Of a stretch of 64,000 bases of DNA, positions 43,830 through 51,628 are shown in pieces. The notes beneath the pieces were generated by a model, which saw nothing but the letters and a program-made list of their open reading frames with translations, was not told the DNA's origin and searched no databases. The DNA is taken from NCBI GenBank assembly GCA_029309925.1, contig JARKND010000005.1:930001-994000 (forward strand), given 5' to 3'. Source of the DNA: Fulvivirgaceae bacterium JP3-4 (GTDB lineage: Bacteria; Bacteroidota; Bacteroidia; Cytophagales; Cyclobacteriaceae). Position 1 is the first letter of the stretch. Every line of letters begins with the position of its first letter. Both the position numbers and the translations under genes were made by a program.

Positions 43830-44015
43830 ATGTTGAATTATGTCAAAACTGTACTCACCAAAGTGAGTTTTGACGCTCTGCTATTTGAAAAAGAGCTACG
43901 TAAGGCTATCAAGTTGTTGATAGCGGATGAAGTCAGTGAACTTCGGAACTGGTGCTACACCAGGTTTGGCCAGGAGCACGAAGCGATTCTCAATCGCTGT
44001 TTCGTGACTGCATGA
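43830..44015 (+). CDS. Conserved small protein, 61 aa
   Basis: MLNYVKTVLTKVSFDALLFE is followed by KELRKAIKLLIADEVSELRN, WCYTRFGQEHE and ILNRCF. I recall very similar short proteins in many Bacteroidota, always near 60 residues and ending close to NRCF. The protein looks all-helical and soluble, with two cysteines. Function is unknown. It is monocistronic with a strong terminator, and the 210-base upstream gap is AT-rich, consistent with a well-expressed gene. Confidence 0.75.
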   Translation: MLNYVKTVLTKVSFDALLFEKELRKAIKLLIADEVSELRNWCYTRFGQEHEAILNRCFVTA

Positions 44016-44037
44016 AATTGAATTTGAAAAACATTAA

Positions 44038-44070
44038 AGAGGCTCTGGAGACAGAGCCTTTACTTTTTTG
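44038..44070 (+). terminator. Terminator of the 61-aa gene
   Basis: AGGCTCT-GGAGAC-AGAGCCT is a perfect 7-bp stem with a 6-base loop followed by TTACTTTTTT. Confidence 0.88.
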
Positions 44071-44168
44071 TGCGAGAAGTCTGGAGGGTTCATCGATTGA
44101 TTAGTAAACAAATATTTAATGGCTGTGAAGTTATCAGATGCTTAGTGAAGCCGCGCACGCCATAGTCG

Positions 44169-44502
44169 ATCCGTCATTCCGCGCTTGCGAGATACCTACG
44201 AAGGCTCCGCTATACTGAGCGGAATCCCACCGATTGCACATTGTTTATGAAAAACACTCTGAATGCGCACCCGCCCTTATTCAATCCGGTCCGCGTGCGA
44301 GATAGCTACGAACAGCCACACTTGGATTGTGCGACTCTCGCTGAGCACTCATCACTAACGAAAAGAGTTAGGTGCTCGAGTTGGCCTGATGATAGCGAGT
44401 TGCCGATGAAGTGCACTTCGTAGTTAGTGTGCAAGGCAAAGGTTTTCCGCTCATGAACACGCACCATTTCATATACAATTCAGAATGCGCGGAATGACGG
44501 AT
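44169..44502. mobile_element. MITE-like element with 16-bp terminal inverted repeats
   Basis: ATCCGTCATTCCGCGC at 44169-44184 and its exact complement GCGCGGAATGACGGAT at 44487-44502 bound 334 bases without a credible gene. Internal sequence has a direct repeat (GCGAGATACCTACGAAGG and GCGAGATAGCTACGAACA) and the inner inverted segments GAAGTGCACTTC and CTAACGAAAAGAGTTAG. No transposase is encoded. The right end is six bases from the truncated PIN-domain gene. The size, termini and lack of coding fit a MITE; clear target duplications were not seen. Confidence 0.55.
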
Positions 44503-44507
44503 TTTGA

Positions 44508-44678
44508 TTTGGGCGGTGCGCCTTTGAGTTCCTGCGAACTTTACCGATGGATTTCTCAGACGCAGACTTTCTCATCACCGGGAACATAAAAGACTTTATT
44601 TTTTCCGATCTTGGAAAGATAAAGATCGTACCACTCCGGAAATTTATGAACTTATGGAAACGCGAACATCTTTTGTGA
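44508..44678 (+). pseudogene. C-terminal fragment of a PIN-domain (VapC-like) toxin
   Basis: The open frame from 44508 reads FEFLRTLP, MDFSDADFLITGNIKDF and LGKIKIVPLRKFM and then a stop. DADFLITGN..KDF followed by a K-I-hydrophobic-P-x-x-F ending is the conserved C-terminal part of PIN nucleases of the VapC type, including the acidic Asp of DAD. The N-terminal two-thirds with the first acidic residues is missing, and the sequence upstream is the MITE-like element. No antitoxin gene is nearby. It overlaps the start of the DUF2752 gene by 25 bases. Confidence 0.6.
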
Positions 44679-44977
44679 AGAGAATCATTCCTTTTGAGGC
44701 AATCATTTGGGTCACCGCGTTAGCGGGACTGGGTCTTTTTGATCCTTTAGTTGACAGTCATTTTACTATTTGTCCGTTCGCTAACCTCGGCCTTGAATTT
44801 TGTCCCGGCTGTGGACTTGGGCATTCGATAACACTACTTTTTCACGGTCAATTTTTACAATCTTTTCAAACTCATCCATTCGGGTTTTTTGCGGTGATTA
44901 TTTTATCTTACAGAATATTCCAACTCCTCAAACAACACTTTAAATCCCATGGCACGAGTTATCGATCTCTTTCCTGA
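44654..44977 (+). CDS. DUF2752 membrane protein
   Basis: The 107-residue protein has the DUF2752 hallmark FCPGCGLGHSITLLFHGQ in the middle and a hydrophobic segment on each side (FEAIIWVTALAGLGLF; GFFAVIILSYRIFQLL). The paired cysteines of CPGCG may bind metal or form a disulfide, but the function is unknown. The gene overlaps the following TM2 gene by 29 bases, so translational coupling is likely. This DUF2752-TM2 pairing is one I associate with Bacteroidota. ATG 44654 gives a natural start despite overlapping the PIN remnant. Confidence 0.85.
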   Translation: METRTSFVKRIIPFEAIIWVTALAGLGLFDPLVDSHFTICPFANLGLEFCPGCGLGHSITLLFHGQFLQSFQTHPFGFFAVIILSYRIFQLLKQHFKSHGTSYRSLS

Positions 44978-45293
44978 AGCAACCGGTGAAGAAATGGTTT
45001 ATCTTCAAAACATCCTCAAAGATATGGATGATGAAAAAGCAAAGCAGTTTATCAACATCTACCGGGCAAGAAGAAAAGAGCCGATGCTGATACTCGTGAC
45101 GGCATTGATTGGATTTGTTGCACTGGCAGGCATTCACCGTTTTATACTCGGACACATCGGAATGGGAATTCTGTACTTTTTCACCGCTGGGCTATGCCTC
45201 ATCGGAACAATTGTTGACCTGGTGAATTACCAGAAGCTCGCTTTCGAAGCAAATCAGAAAGTAGCCAATGAAGTTCTGGTGATGATGCGCTAA
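44949..45293 (+). CDS. TM2-domain protein
   Basis: The 114-residue protein has a soluble N-terminal helix region (residues 1-50, [20 protein letters not shown]) and then a TM2 domain of two membrane helices: [20 protein letters not shown] and [20 protein letters not shown], with the typical G-x-x-x-F-Y/L-G turn replaced by [15 protein letters not shown]2 proteins are widespread and of uncertain function, possibly regulatory. It overlaps DUF2752 upstream and shares the bases CTAA with the convergent queG stop codon. Confidence 0.85.
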   Translation: MARVIDLFPEATGEEMVYLQNILKDMDDEKAKQFINIYRARRKEPMLILVTALIGFVALAGIHRFILGHIGMGILYFFTAGLCLIGTIVDLVNYQKLAFEANQKVANEVLVMMR

Positions 45294-46225
45294 TCGCGCT
45301 CTTTCAGAACAAATTCAATATTTCGTTTTAATCCTGAAAATTTTGTCCGCTTGACAGGGGAGTGTTTAAAAATGGTATTGAACACTTCTTCTGTCAATTC
45401 CTTCCAGTCGTTTTCCCTGAATGAGTTCATTTCCATAGCGGGTGCAAACCTTGGCTCATGGTGTGACTTTGCAAAGCTGTTCCACGGGCAAACATCCTGG
45501 CAGATGTCGCATCCGAAGATCCAGTTTCCGAACTTACCTTTTACGTCTGCGGGAATTTCTTCTTTTAGTTCAATAGTAAAATAGCTGATGCATTTGCTGC
45601 CATCTACTACTGAGGGTTCAGGAATCGCGTCAGTGGGGCACGCGTCCATGCAGGCGGTGCAGGTGCCGCAGTAATCTTTTACGGGACCATCGTATTCCAG
45701 CTCAAGGTCGAGTATCACTTCGGCAAGAAAAAAGAAACTGCCCATTTGCCTGTTGAGCAGCAAACTGTTTTTTCCGATCCAGCCGAGTCCGCTCTTCTGT
45801 GCCCATGCTCTTTCCATGACCGGAGCTGAATCCACAAAAACCCTTCCGTCTACATCGCCAATATTTTCGCGGATGCTCTCGAAAAGAATTTTTAGTTTGT
45901 CTTTCACAACGAAGTGGTAATCCTCGCCATAGGCATACTTCGCTATTTTGAGATCGCTTTCCCTGCCGAGATCTTTTTCAGGATAGTAGTTGTAAAGCAA
46001 GCTGATGACGGACTTTGCTCCAGGCACAAGCAGGGTAGGATCCAGTCGTTTGTCAAAATGATTTTCGAGGTACGACATCTTTCCCTGATAGTTGCGCTTC
46101 AGCCATTCCTCAAGACGTGGCGCTTCATCCTTCAAGAATTCTGCTTTTGAAATTCCACAAAAAGAAAATCCCAGTGCTGCCGCCTTAGCTTTTATGAAAT
46201 CCGTATGGGAGCGCCTGTCAAGCAT
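45290..46225 (-). CDS. queG: Epoxyqueuosine reductase
   Basis: The 311-residue enzyme performs the last step of queuosine tRNA modification, reducing epoxyqueuosine with cobalamin and two 4Fe-4S clusters. Cluster motifs are [16 protein letters not shown] and [11 protein letters not shown], and the B12/substrate-binding part includes [20 protein letters not shown] and [13 protein letters not shown] 46225 ([19 protein letters not shown]) matches the family start; the longer frame to 46264 is less likely. It is convergent with the TM2 gene, with overlapping stops. No other queuosine genes are in view. Confidence 0.95.
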   Translation of the reverse strand: MLDRRSHTDFIKAKAAALGFSFCGISKAEFLKDEAPRLEEWLKRNYQGKMSYLENHFDKRLDPTLLVPGAKSVISLLYNYYPEKDLGRESDLKIAKYAYGEDYHFVVKDKLKILFESIRENIGDVDGRVFVDSAPVMERAWAQKSGLGWIGKNSLLLNRQMGSFFFLAEVILDLELEYDGPVKDYCGTCTACMDACPTDAIPEPSVVDGSKCISYFTIELKEEIPADVKGKFGNWIFGCDICQDVCPWNSFAKSHHEPRFAPAMEMNSFRENDWKELTEEVFNTIFKHSPVKRTKFSGLKRNIEFVLKERD

Positions 46226-46489
46226 GTTCGGTGGATGGTGTTGTATGAAAGATCCAAAAAGCAAAAAACAAAAATCAAACAGGGTAATCTGGCTTTTGCA
46301 AATGCAGCCTATGGGATCATCAGACAGTAAACGATCTGCGACAAGAATTAACTATGGTCAAATCTCGTTGTTTTTTGGAATTTGGTTATGGGCTATTTTT
46401 TATTGGTCATTGGTGCTTAATCCATCCGCTAAATTCATTCCGATGGAATTCAGATCACAAAAGACTCCTGTCCCGCCACGGGGCGAGCG

Positions 46490-47215
46490 CTAAAGCCCTA
46501 CCTTTTCCCTTTTTGTCCACACCTCATCGATGGGATCGCCTTTGCTGCTCAGTCCCTTGTGACGCCAGTCACCATTCTCTAGCGCGAAGTCAAAAGAAAG
46601 GCTCGCACCAACGCGACTGTTATCGCGTGAAAAGAATTCGATGTTCTCGGTGTACTTTCCGTTTTCTGTTGTGTACGTGCCACCACCAGTTCCAAAGAAT
46701 TCTTTTGTCTCCGTGTTGTATGCAATCCACTGGAAGCGCGTACCAGACAATATCTTCATTGTCCTTCTCGCGCCTGGCGTAATAGGTTGCATCTGATTTC
46801 CCTGCATGCGGCCCGTGATCAGCCATGCACCAGCTAGCTTGCCCGGAGTTCCGTCATCAACGCGTGAAAATTCTTTCTTCTTCTGACTGGTTTCTTGCAC
46901 CATGCCCAATTTCCCCTTCACTTCCTGATGCAGGTAATAACTTACCTTTTGCCCGATGAGTTCAGGTTTGGCAGAATTGAATTCATATAATTTTCTGAAG
47001 TGGCCATTCTGTGATGACCAGCTGCCGCCCGCAGTCGAGATGAACGTTTTGTTTTTCAGATCATACGTTGTTTCCGCAAAATGTTTTTCTGTAATGATCA
47101 AGGAAATCGTTGTGTCGTGATTTTCATATTTCCAGCCACCAATGAAATTCGATGGCTGGCCGTTTAACGATGAACCGATGCTGGCGAGCAGCGCAATAGT
47201 GAAAAACGTTTTCAT
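46490..47215 (-). CDS. Secreted protein, two repeated beta domains (DUF4488-like)
   Basis: From ATG 47215 the 241-residue protein has a signal peptide (MKTFFTIALLASIGSSLNGQ). Two related halves follow, each starting with a G-x-W motif (NFIGGWKYENHDTTISLII; KLAGAWLITGRMQGN) and containing GGxxxxxNGxxxxxxEF segments (AGGSWSSQNGHFRKLYEF; GGGTYTTENGKYTENIEF). This resembles DUF4488/lipocalin-like secreted proteins of Bacteroidota. The internal duplication suggests a two-domain beta-barrel binding protein. Ligand unknown. The 225-base gap downstream (46265-46489) shows no gene. Confidence 0.7.
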   Translation of the reverse strand: MKTFFTIALLASIGSSLNGQPSNFIGGWKYENHDTTISLIITEKHFAETTYDLKNKTFISTAGGSWSSQNGHFRKLYEFNSAKPELIGQKVSYYLHQEVKGKLGMVQETSQKKKEFSRVDDGTPGKLAGAWLITGRMQGNQMQPITPGARRTMKILSGTRFQWIAYNTETKEFFGTGGGTYTTENGKYTENIEFFSRDNSRVGASLSFDFALENGDWRHKGLSSKGDPIDEVWTKREKVGL

Positions 47216-47282
47216 GATCGAAAGTTTATTACAAGTTACACGAAAGTTCCAACGACACGAAACACAAAATATTCGAACACTC

Positions 47283-47339
47283 AACATTCAATGTCGAATA
47301 GCGAAGTAGACGGCACTTCGACATTCGACATTGAATGTT
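47283..47339. repeat. Hairpin element related to the 15.2-15.5 kb palindromes
   Basis: AACATTCAATGTCGAATAGC and the following GAAGT pair with ACTTCGACATTCGACATTGA and ATGTT: 25-base arms with 23 matches and a 7-base loop. The arm sequence is the CGACATTCGACATTGA motif of the elements at 15193 and 15417. Confidence 0.75.
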
Positions 47340-47358
47340 TATTATTCTACATTCTCAT

Positions 47359-48279
47359 TTACGTCCACAACTTCTCCGGATACTGCCCTTCCCTGATCAG
47401 TTCTTTGATCCGGTTCGACACCGCTTCCTTGTCTTCCTTATACGTAACACCAAACCAGATATTTCCGCCACCGAGCACCTTCACCTTGCCTTTTCCTTTG
47501 TGGATCATTTCGTTCGCGATAAGCGGGATGTAAAATTCTGCTTTGATATTCTGGTGATTGTTCTTCAGAAATTCCTGGAACATCTGGGCAGACAGTTCAA
47601 ACATAGACGGCTGAAATCCCCAGAAGTTCATGGAAGTCGGAGCGTCAGGGCTGAGCACAAGGTCTCCGTCTTTTTCTTTCGCCACAATCTTTCCATTCTC
47701 AACTACGATGGTTGTGCGTTCAACAACCGACTTGAGGAAACCTTGAGCGTCAGTTTCACCGACACCACGCGAAACGCTGCCATGCTCTGACAATACATTC
47801 TTCAGCGTATAGCCAACCATGGCGTGCGCACCATCTTTTTCCTCACGGAAGAATTTTGCGATGGAAGCGAACGCATCTTTGCCGTAAAAGTCGTCAGCGT
47901 TGATCACTACGAAAGGCTCGTTGATCGCTTCACGCGCGCACAACACTGCGTGACCGGTTCCGTAGGGTTTCACACGCTCGGGGTTCTTGTATTGTGTCGG
48001 GATCAGCTTGTCCAGCGACTGAATGACGTAATCGACTTCAATTTTTCCTTTGAGCTTGTTACCGAATTTTTCTTTTACTGTTTCGAGAATTTCTTCACGC
48101 ACGATGAACACAACCTTTGTAAAGCCGGCACGAATGGCATCGAATAACGAGTAGTCCATAATGGTTTCACCGTTAGGTCCGAAGCCATCAATCTGCTTGA
48201 TTCCGCCATAACGACTTCCAATGCCTGCTGCGAGAACTAATAAAGTGAGTTTTTTTTGTGTGTTATTTGGTGTGTCCAT
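47359..48279 (-). CDS. NDP-sugar pyrophosphorylase-type nucleotidyltransferase
   Basis: The 306-residue protein has the nucleotidyltransferase signature LVLAAGIGSRYGGIKQ near the N-terminus and the metal-binding NADDFYG motif around residue 120. EPFVVINADD, the SMNFWGFQPSMFE block and GKVKVLGGGNIWFGVTY are also typical. It should form an NDP-sugar from NTP and a sugar 1-phosphate; the sugar cannot be read from sequence. It is divergent from a FucP-type sugar transporter, with a LacI-like palindrome between them, so the two may be controlled together by sugar availability. Confidence 0.85.
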   Translation of the reverse strand: MDTPNNTQKKLTLLVLAAGIGSRYGGIKQIDGFGPNGETIMDYSLFDAIRAGFTKVVFIVREEILETVKEKFGNKLKGKIEVDYVIQSLDKLIPTQYKNPERVKPYGTGHAVLCAREAINEPFVVINADDFYGKDAFASIAKFFREEKDGAHAMVGYTLKNVLSEHGSVSRGVGETDAQGFLKSVVERTTIVVENGKIVAKEKDGDLVLSPDAPTSMNFWGFQPSMFELSAQMFQEFLKNNHQNIKAEFYIPLIANEMIHKGKGKVKVLGGGNIWFGVTYKEDKEAVSNRIKELIREGQYPEKLWT

Positions 48280-48303
48280 GATGTTTTCCTTATTTTTCGA
48301 TTA

Positions 48304-48319
48304 GTGTTTGCGCAAACAC
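48304..48319. promoter_or_regulatory. LacI/GalR-type operator-like palindrome
   Basis: GTGTTTGCGCAAACAC is a perfect 16-base palindrome with a central CG, the usual shape of LacI-family operators. It lies in the 155-base divergent gap, 25 bases before the nucleotidyltransferase start and 116 before the transporter start. No LacI-family regulator is encoded in this window. Confidence 0.55.
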
Positions 48320-48434
48320 AACACTTTGCGCGATGCAGTTTTTATTAAGGCCCCAAAAATAAAAGTTTAAATCGATTCGGTGTGCGGGGAAGCACACAAA
48401 TACAAATTAATTCCGGTAACCTAAACCAACCAGC

Positions 48435-49721
48435 ATGACCTCGCAACAAAAATCGTATGCCCTTCCGATGATTATTATAGGAGCATTGTTCTTCATTTTT
48501 GGTTTTGTGACTTGGGTGAACGGCTCCCTGATCCCTTACTTGAAGATTGCATGTCAGCTGGAAACAGATTTAGAGTCGTACCTCGTTGCAACTGCTTTCT
48601 TCATCGCTTATACAGTTATGGCGATTCCATCATCGTGGGTTTTAAAAGCTACGGGTTATAAAAAGGGGATGTCGATTGGCTTAGCTGTGATGGCCGTTGG
48701 TGCAATCATTTTTGTTCCCGCAGCCAATGCGAGAAACTTTAATTTATTTCTGGTTGGTCTCTTTATTATCGGATCCGGTCTTGCCCTTCTGCAGACGGCA
48801 TCAAATCCGTACGTCTCACTGATCGGCCCGATTGAAAGCGCAGCAAAGCGCATTAGTATCATGGGAATTTGTAACAAAGTAGCAGGTATCATCGCAGGGT
48901 TGATCTTTGGATACATTGCATTGAAAGATGCCGATGTACTCGAACAGAGTTTGAAAGGCATGGATGCTGTTGCACGTGACGCGCGGCTGGATGAATTGGC
49001 AAGCCGTGTTGTGGTTCCATACATTATTATATCGTCAGTCCTTCTGGTGCTTGCTGTCGCCATTTTATTCTCCGGCTTGCCAGACATTCAGGACGAAGAT
49101 GACACGTCATCCGCAACGGCAGGTGAGGCTTCGGGACGATCAAGTGTTTTTGATTTCCCGCATTTGCTGCTGGGAGTGCTTGCTCTGTTCTTGTATGTGG
49201 GGGTTGAGGTTATGGCGGGTGACACAATCATCAGTTACGGCAAATCCCTGGGTATCGAATTGAATGAAGCGCGATTCTACACCCAGTTCACGCTGGCCTT
49301 CATGCTCGTTGGATATGTGATTGGCATTTTCACCGTTCCGAAAATTATTTCGCAGTCAAAGGCTCTTGCTATCAGTGCCGTTCTCGGTGTGATTTTTACC
49401 GCAGGAGCAGTCGTCACCAACGGCACGGTATCCGTAACGTTTATCGCATTGCTTGGCCTGGCAAATTCATTGATGTGGCCAGCGATCTTTCCATTGTCAA
49501 TTGACGGCCTTGGCAGGTTCACGAAGATGGGCTCTGCATTGTTAATTATGGCAATCTCTGGAGGAGCAATTCTTCCCTTGCTTTACGGTAAGCTCTCGTT
49601 AAGCATTGGCTCACGCGAAGCTTATTCCATGATGATACCCGCTTATCTTTTCATCTTGTATTTTGCCACAAAAGGTTACAAAGCAGGTCGGGCTTCCAGT
49701 GTGGTTTCCGCGAAAGCGTAA
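48435..49721 (+). CDS. Sugar MFS transporter, FucP/GluP family
   Basis: The 428-residue protein has twelve hydrophobic helices and family motifs of FucP-like sugar:proton symporters. The first helix reads IIGALFFIFGFVTWVNGSLI, helix 4 has GSGLALLQTASNPYVSLIGP, and later ones include GVEVMAGDTIISYG and FIALLGLANSLMWPAIFPLS. The conserved FGF..W.NG and QTAxNPY blocks are diagnostic. Likely substrates are fucose, glucose, galactose or related monosaccharides. It is separated from a divergent nucleotidyltransferase by a LacI-like palindrome. Confidence 0.93.
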   Translation: MTSQQKSYALPMIIIGALFFIFGFVTWVNGSLIPYLKIACQLETDLESYLVATAFFIAYTVMAIPSSWVLKATGYKKGMSIGLAVMAVGAIIFVPAANARNFNLFLVGLFIIGSGLALLQTASNPYVSLIGPIESAAKRISIMGICNKVAGIIAGLIFGYIALKDADVLEQSLKGMDAVARDARLDELASRVVVPYIIISSVLLVLAVAILFSGLPDIQDEDDTSSATAGEASGRSSVFDFPHLLLGVLALFLYVGVEVMAGDTIISYGKSLGIELNEARFYTQFTLAFMLVGYVIGIFTVPKIISQSKALAISAVLGVIFTAGAVVTNGTVSVTFIALLGLANSLMWPAIFPLSIDGLGRFTKMGSALLIMAISGGAILPLLYGKLSLSIGSREAYSMMIPAYLFILYFATKGYKAGRASSVVSAKA

Positions 49722-49919
49722 GGCGCTAAAATCCCAAGATCCAAACCGAGATCCAAAGTCCAAATACCACGTTTGGGTTTTGGATTTTGCTTTTTTGGAC
49801 ATTGGTTTTTTCCCATTGACGTATTCTTACAAAATTCCTCAGAATTTTTTCAACAAATTGTGTCCAGATCCATCAAACATGCCCGTCATAAGGGAAATGT
49901 TTAACCAAATACACATTCT

Positions 49920-50261
49920 ATGGAAAAGTACATGTTCTTATTTCGCGGTGGTGATGTCAGCCATCTTTCTCCCCAGCAGCAGGAAGCGCACATGGGCAAA
50001 TGGCTCGCATGGGTTGAAAAATTAACGAAGGAAGGAAAGTATCTTGCGGGCGAACCCTTGTTGCCTGGCGGAAAAACAGTTTCGGGCGTCAAAAAAACCG
50101 TCACTGACGGGCCGTTCACAGAAAGCAAGGAAGTTGTCGGTGGATTTTTCCTTATTGAAGCGAAGGACTACGATGAGGCCGTGCACATCGCAAAAGACAG
50201 CCCCGACTTCGAATACAATGGAAGTGTTGAAGTACGCACTGTGATGAAGATGGATTTCTGA
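49920..50261 (+). CDS. YCII/DGPF-domain protein
   Basis: The 113-residue protein has the YCII-related fold with the DGPF motif (VTDGPFTESKEVVGGFFLIE), GGDVSHLSPQQQEAHMGKW in the first helix and a C-terminal VEVRTVMKM strand. It is a soluble cytoplasmic protein. DGPF proteins are regularly encoded beside ECF42-group sigma factors and are thought to be their targets or partners. That pairing holds here, with the sigma gene 93 bases downstream beyond a strong hairpin. Catalytic function is unproven, although some members act as dehydrochlorinase-like enzymes. Confidence 0.9.
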   Translation: MEKYMFLFRGGDVSHLSPQQQEAHMGKWLAWVEKLTKEGKYLAGEPLLPGGKTVSGVKKTVTDGPFTESKEVVGGFFLIEAKDYDEAVHIAKDSPDFEYNGSVEVRTVMKMDF

Positions 50262-50287
50262 GATGAAAAAAAAATAATCACTAACTC

Positions 50288-50331
50288 AATGATCAAATTC
50301 CAAAGCATGCCCCTGTTGGAATTTGATCATT
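50288..50331. promoter_or_regulatory. 16-bp perfect hairpin between the DGPF and sigma-factor genes
   Basis: AATGATCAAATTCCAA and TTGGAATTTGATCATT are exact complements around a 12-base loop, followed by CAACTAATTTTT. The stem is AT-rich for a terminator but has a short T-run. It could attenuate transcription from the DGPF gene into the sigma gene or be a regulator site just upstream of the GTG start. Confidence 0.6.
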
Positions 50332-50354
50332 CAACTAATTTTTGAGACCGCCCT

Positions 50355-51620
50355 GTGGACGAAATTGACAAACACGTTGAGTCTTTGTTTCGAAGCGAGT
50401 CTGGCCGTTTATCTTCTGTGCTGACGCGCTTGCTCGGCTTTCAGAATTTTGAAACCGCAGAAGACATTGTCCAGGACACCTTGCTCCAGGCAGTGACAAC
50501 CTGGAAATTCAAAGGGATACCCGCCAATCCATCGGCTTGGCTATACGCAGTTGCGAAACGCAAGGCGATCGATGTACTTCGGAAGAATGCTGTCAGAAAA
50601 AATCTCGATCCGGATGCCGCGCGCTTCCTTTCCTCGGAGTACACGCTTGGTCCAACAGTGAACGGCTACTTTCTGGACAATGAAATTCAGGACAGTCAGC
50701 TCAGGATGATCTTTGCGCTGTGTCATCCATCCATTCCATATGACGCGCAGATTGCCCTCGTATTGAAAACGCTTTGCGGATTAAGTGTTGGTGAAATCTC
50801 AAGATGCTTTCTCACCAGTGAAGAGACGATCACCAAGCGATTATTCCGCGCGCGCGAAAAGATCAGGAACGAAAAGATCAGCCTCGAACTCCCTTATACT
50901 ACTGACCTGAGCGCGCGCCTGGAAGCGGTGCATCATTCCCTCTACCTTTTATTCAATGAGGGATACAATTCGTCACATCCGGATTTATTGATCCGCGAAG
51001 ACTTGTGTGTGGAGGCCATCCGCCTGACGCTGATACTTACCTCTGATAACCGCACCAATACTTCGGAAACAAACGCGTTGCTGGCGCTGATGTGCCTGCA
51101 GGCTGCGCGTGAAGATGCGCGGCTCGATGCAGAAAAAAGTATTGTTCTGCTCAAGGACCAGGACCGCACTAAGTGGAATCAGTCCCTGATTAAAACCGGA
51201 CTGCATTACCTTGACATCGCAACAGCGGATGAATCGGTGAGCATTTACCATCTGGAGGCAGCGATTGCCGGCTATCATGTGCTGGCAAAATCGTTTGAAG
51301 AGACAAGCTGGGAAAAGATTGTAAAACTTTATGAAGCGCTGGAGCAATTCAAGCCGCATGGTATCGTCAGGCTCAACAAGGCGATCGCGATCGGCTACGC
51401 ATATGGCAGCGCTGCGGGTCTGAAGGCAATGTTGGAAATCAAGGATCTCGACTCATCGCACCTGTACCAAACTGCGCTGGGCGATTTTTATGTTTTGGAA
51501 AGTAAGATGGAGGAAGCCTCGTTGGCTTATCGCAGAGCGCTGGCGGTCGTTTCTTCGAATGCAGAGAGGGGGTTGCTTGAAAAAAAACTGAAGGTTCTGA
51601 ATGATGCGGTCTCCCGTTGA
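50355..51620 (+). CDS. ECF42-like RNA polymerase sigma factor with TPR-like C-terminal domain
   Basis: The 421-residue protein has sigma region 2 at about 20-85 (ETAEDIVQDTLLQAVTTW, PSAWLYAVAKRKAIDVLRK) and region 4 at about 125-175 (LCGLSVGEISRCFLTSEETI, TKRLFRAREKIR). A roughly 240-residue helical C-terminal domain follows (HHSLYLLFNEGYNSSHPDLL, LNKAIAIGYAYGSAAGLKAM, ALGDFYVLESKMEEASLAYR) of the SnoaL-free, TPR-like kind. This is the ECF42 layout. ECF42 factors usually lack an anti-sigma and are associated with DGPF proteins, as here. The start is a GTG (50355), supported by the DEIDKHVESLFRSES family N-terminus. Confidence 0.93.
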   Translation: MDEIDKHVESLFRSESGRLSSVLTRLLGFQNFETAEDIVQDTLLQAVTTWKFKGIPANPSAWLYAVAKRKAIDVLRKNAVRKNLDPDAARFLSSEYTLGPTVNGYFLDNEIQDSQLRMIFALCHPSIPYDAQIALVLKTLCGLSVGEISRCFLTSEETITKRLFRAREKIRNEKISLELPYTTDLSARLEAVHHSLYLLFNEGYNSSHPDLLIREDLCVEAIRLTLILTSDNRTNTSETNALLALMCLQAAREDARLDAEKSIVLLKDQDRTKWNQSLIKTGLHYLDIATADESVSIYHLEAAIAGYHVLAKSFEETSWEKIVKLYEALEQFKPHGIVRLNKAIAIGYAYGSAAGLKAMLEIKDLDSSHLYQTALGDFYVLESKMEEASLAYRRALAVVSSNAERGLLEKKLKVLNDAVSR

Positions 51621-51628
51621 GGCGGTGG

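Noticed and set aside
44241-44423. 60-residue ORF inside the MITE-like element
   Set aside because: No similarity to a transposase or any family; spans the internal direct repeats.
46092-46493. 133-residue plus-strand ORF over the 5' end of queG
   Set aside because: Mostly antisense to queG and then intergenic; low-complexity basic composition.
49722-49919. Possible gene or riboswitch between the sugar transporter and DGPF genes
   Set aside because: Only short CCAAA/TTTGG inverted segments (GATCCAAA, TTTTGGAT) are visible; no conserved riboswitch core and no good ORF.
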